DNA of 64,000 nucleotides from Sinorhizobium sp. BG8 (GTDB lineage Bacteria > Pseudomonadota > Alphaproteobacteria > Rhizobiales > Rhizobiaceae): NCBI RefSeq assembly GCF_016864555.1, contig NZ_CP044012.1, forward strand, positions 1,050,501 through 1,114,500, given 5' to 3'. Of the stretch, positions 63,162 through 64,000 are shown piece by piece; within the stretch, counting starts at the first letter, position 1, and each line of letters opens with the position of its first letter. Both the position numbers and the translations under genes were made by a program. Below the pieces are notes generated by a model. It had not been told where the DNA came from. It did not search any database and worked only from the letters and a program-made list of their open reading frames with translations.

Positions 63162-64000
63162 ATGGATTGGTTTTACAAATTCCCGCATATGAACGACGAC
63201 GCGCTGCGCAACATGAAGAAGGCGATCGACGACGGCTTCCGCGGCTTCACGCGCAACTACGGCGACATGATTGAGAGCATCTTCACGCCGCTGCAGCACT
63301 TCCTCATCGCCGCCGAGCGCTTCATGCTGAAGACGCCCTGGCCGATCATCACGCTGCTCATTCTCGCCATCGCCTATGCCGCCACGCGCAGCACCCGCAT
63401 CACCCTCGGCTGCCTCGTGACGCTGATGCTGATCGGCTACTTCGACATGTGGGACGACACGATGCGGACGATCTCGATGATCTTCGTCTGCACGGTGCTG
63501 TCGATCGCCATCGGCATTCCGATCGGGATCCTGATGGCGCGCTCCGACCGCATGCAGCGTATCGTCAATCCGATCCTCGACGTCATGCAGACGATGCCGA
63601 GCTTCGTCTACCTGATCCCCGTCGTCATGCTGCTCGGCATCGGCAAGGTGCCGGGGCTGATCGCCGTCGTCATCTATGCCATCCCGCCGATGATCCGCCT
63701 CACCGACCTCGGCATCCGCCTCGTCGACAAGGACGTGCTCGAGGCCGCCGATGCGTTCGGCGCCGATCCCAGGCAGAAACTCTTCAAGGTACAGTTGCCG
63801 CTCGCCCTTCCGACGATCATGGCCGGCATCAACCAGACGATCATGATGGCGCTGGCCATGGTGGTCATCGCCTCGATGATCGGCGTGCAGGGACTTGGCC
63901 AGCCGGTTCTCAAGGCCATCGCCAACCAGTACTTCACGCTGGGCATCTTCAACGGCCTCGCCATCGTCGGCATTGCCATCATCTTCGACCGGGTCAGCCA
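63162..64000 (+). CDS. Glycine betaine/proline-type ABC permease, cut by right end
   Basis: The first 279 codons of a ProW-like permease, continuing past the window. The N-terminus (MDWFYKFPHMNDDALRNMKK) is long and polar, then membrane segments begin near WPIITLLILAIAYAA. The permease core shows IPIGILMARSDRM, PIPVVMLLGIG-type spacing (LIPVVMLLGIGKVPG) and the EAA loop EAADAFGADPRQKLFKVQLPLALP. AGGGGA precedes the ATG. The ATPase partner is expected just beyond 64000. Confidence 0.92.
   Translation, partial: MDWFYKFPHMNDDALRNMKKAIDDGFRGFTRNYGDMIESIFTPLQHFLIAAERFMLKTPWPIITLLILAIAYAATRSTRITLGCLVTLMLIGYFDMWDDTMRTISMIFVCTVLSIAIGIPIGILMARSDRMQRIVNPILDVMQTMPSFVYLIPVVMLLGIGKVPGLIAVVIYAIPPMIRLTDLGIRLVDKDVLEAADAFGADPRQKLFKVQLPLALPTIMAGINQTIMMALAMVVIASMIGVQGLGQPVLKAIANQYFTLGIFNGLAIVGIAIIFDRVS

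Overview
The window reads as GC-rich alphaproteobacterial DNA, most likely from the Rhizobiales (Rhizobium/Ensifer/Agrobacterium/Shinella-like). This is an inference from high GC, many ABC uptake operons each paired with a local regulator, a catBCA-benABCDK-pcaD aromatic cluster, and a StcD-like N-methylproline demethylase. No rRNA, tRNA, CRISPR array, phage or intact insertion sequence is visible. It looks like accessory catabolic DNA from a large replicon.

Layout. 0.2-2 kb: a cupin, then an ArsR-SRPBCC-GFA operon with a strong operator, followed by a decayed CBS-domain fragment. 2.6-5 kb: a natural EutB-EutC fusion (ethanolamine ammonia-lyase) carrying a twin-arginine signal, facing a GntR regulator. 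6.2-11.3 kb: a protein-glutaminase-like deamidase with a tryptophan-rich segment, a TonB-dependent siderophore receptor and a type II NADH dehydrogenase. 11.5-21.3 kb: benzoate to catechol to beta-ketoadipate (pcaD, benK, benDCBA, catA, catC, catB on the minus strand) with divergent catR and an ATAC-N7-GTAT operator. 21.5-26.9 kb: an RTX beta-helix protein, a patatin-like lipoprotein, a methyltransferase and an AraC regulator.

27-34 kb: a sugar ABC operon with an apiosidase-like glycosidase and a divergent ROK repressor. 34.3-44.1 kb: a MarR regulator divergent from a signal-less AmiC-like binding protein, then a Liv/amide-type ABC operon, an ABM monooxygenase, an aldehyde dehydrogenase and an M20 amidohydrolase; the substrate is unknown. 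44.2-53.4 kb: a LacI-regulated operon with a fused Gfo/Idh/MocA-aldo/keto reductase, a polyamine-type ABC transporter, a TIM-barrel isomerase and another Gfo/Idh/MocA oxidoreductase. Two of its genes carry single-base frameshifts. 53.4-60.4 kb: an operon for a StcD-like demethylase, EtfB/EtfA, ETF:ubiquinone oxidoreductase and two DMSP-lyase-family cupins, one with an intact active site and one degenerate. 60.5-64 kb: a divergent TetR regulator, a ProC-like reductase, a glycine-betaine binding protein and its permease, which runs off the right end.

Together the right-hand genes suggest uptake and oxidative demethylation of betaines such as proline betaine, with electrons passing through ETF and ETF-QO to ubiquinone. 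The most unusual items are the Trp-rich deamidase, the exported-looking EutBC fusion and the cupin pair in the demethylase operon. A recurring structural theme is a perfect hairpin placed directly after the binding-protein gene in three separate ABC operons.
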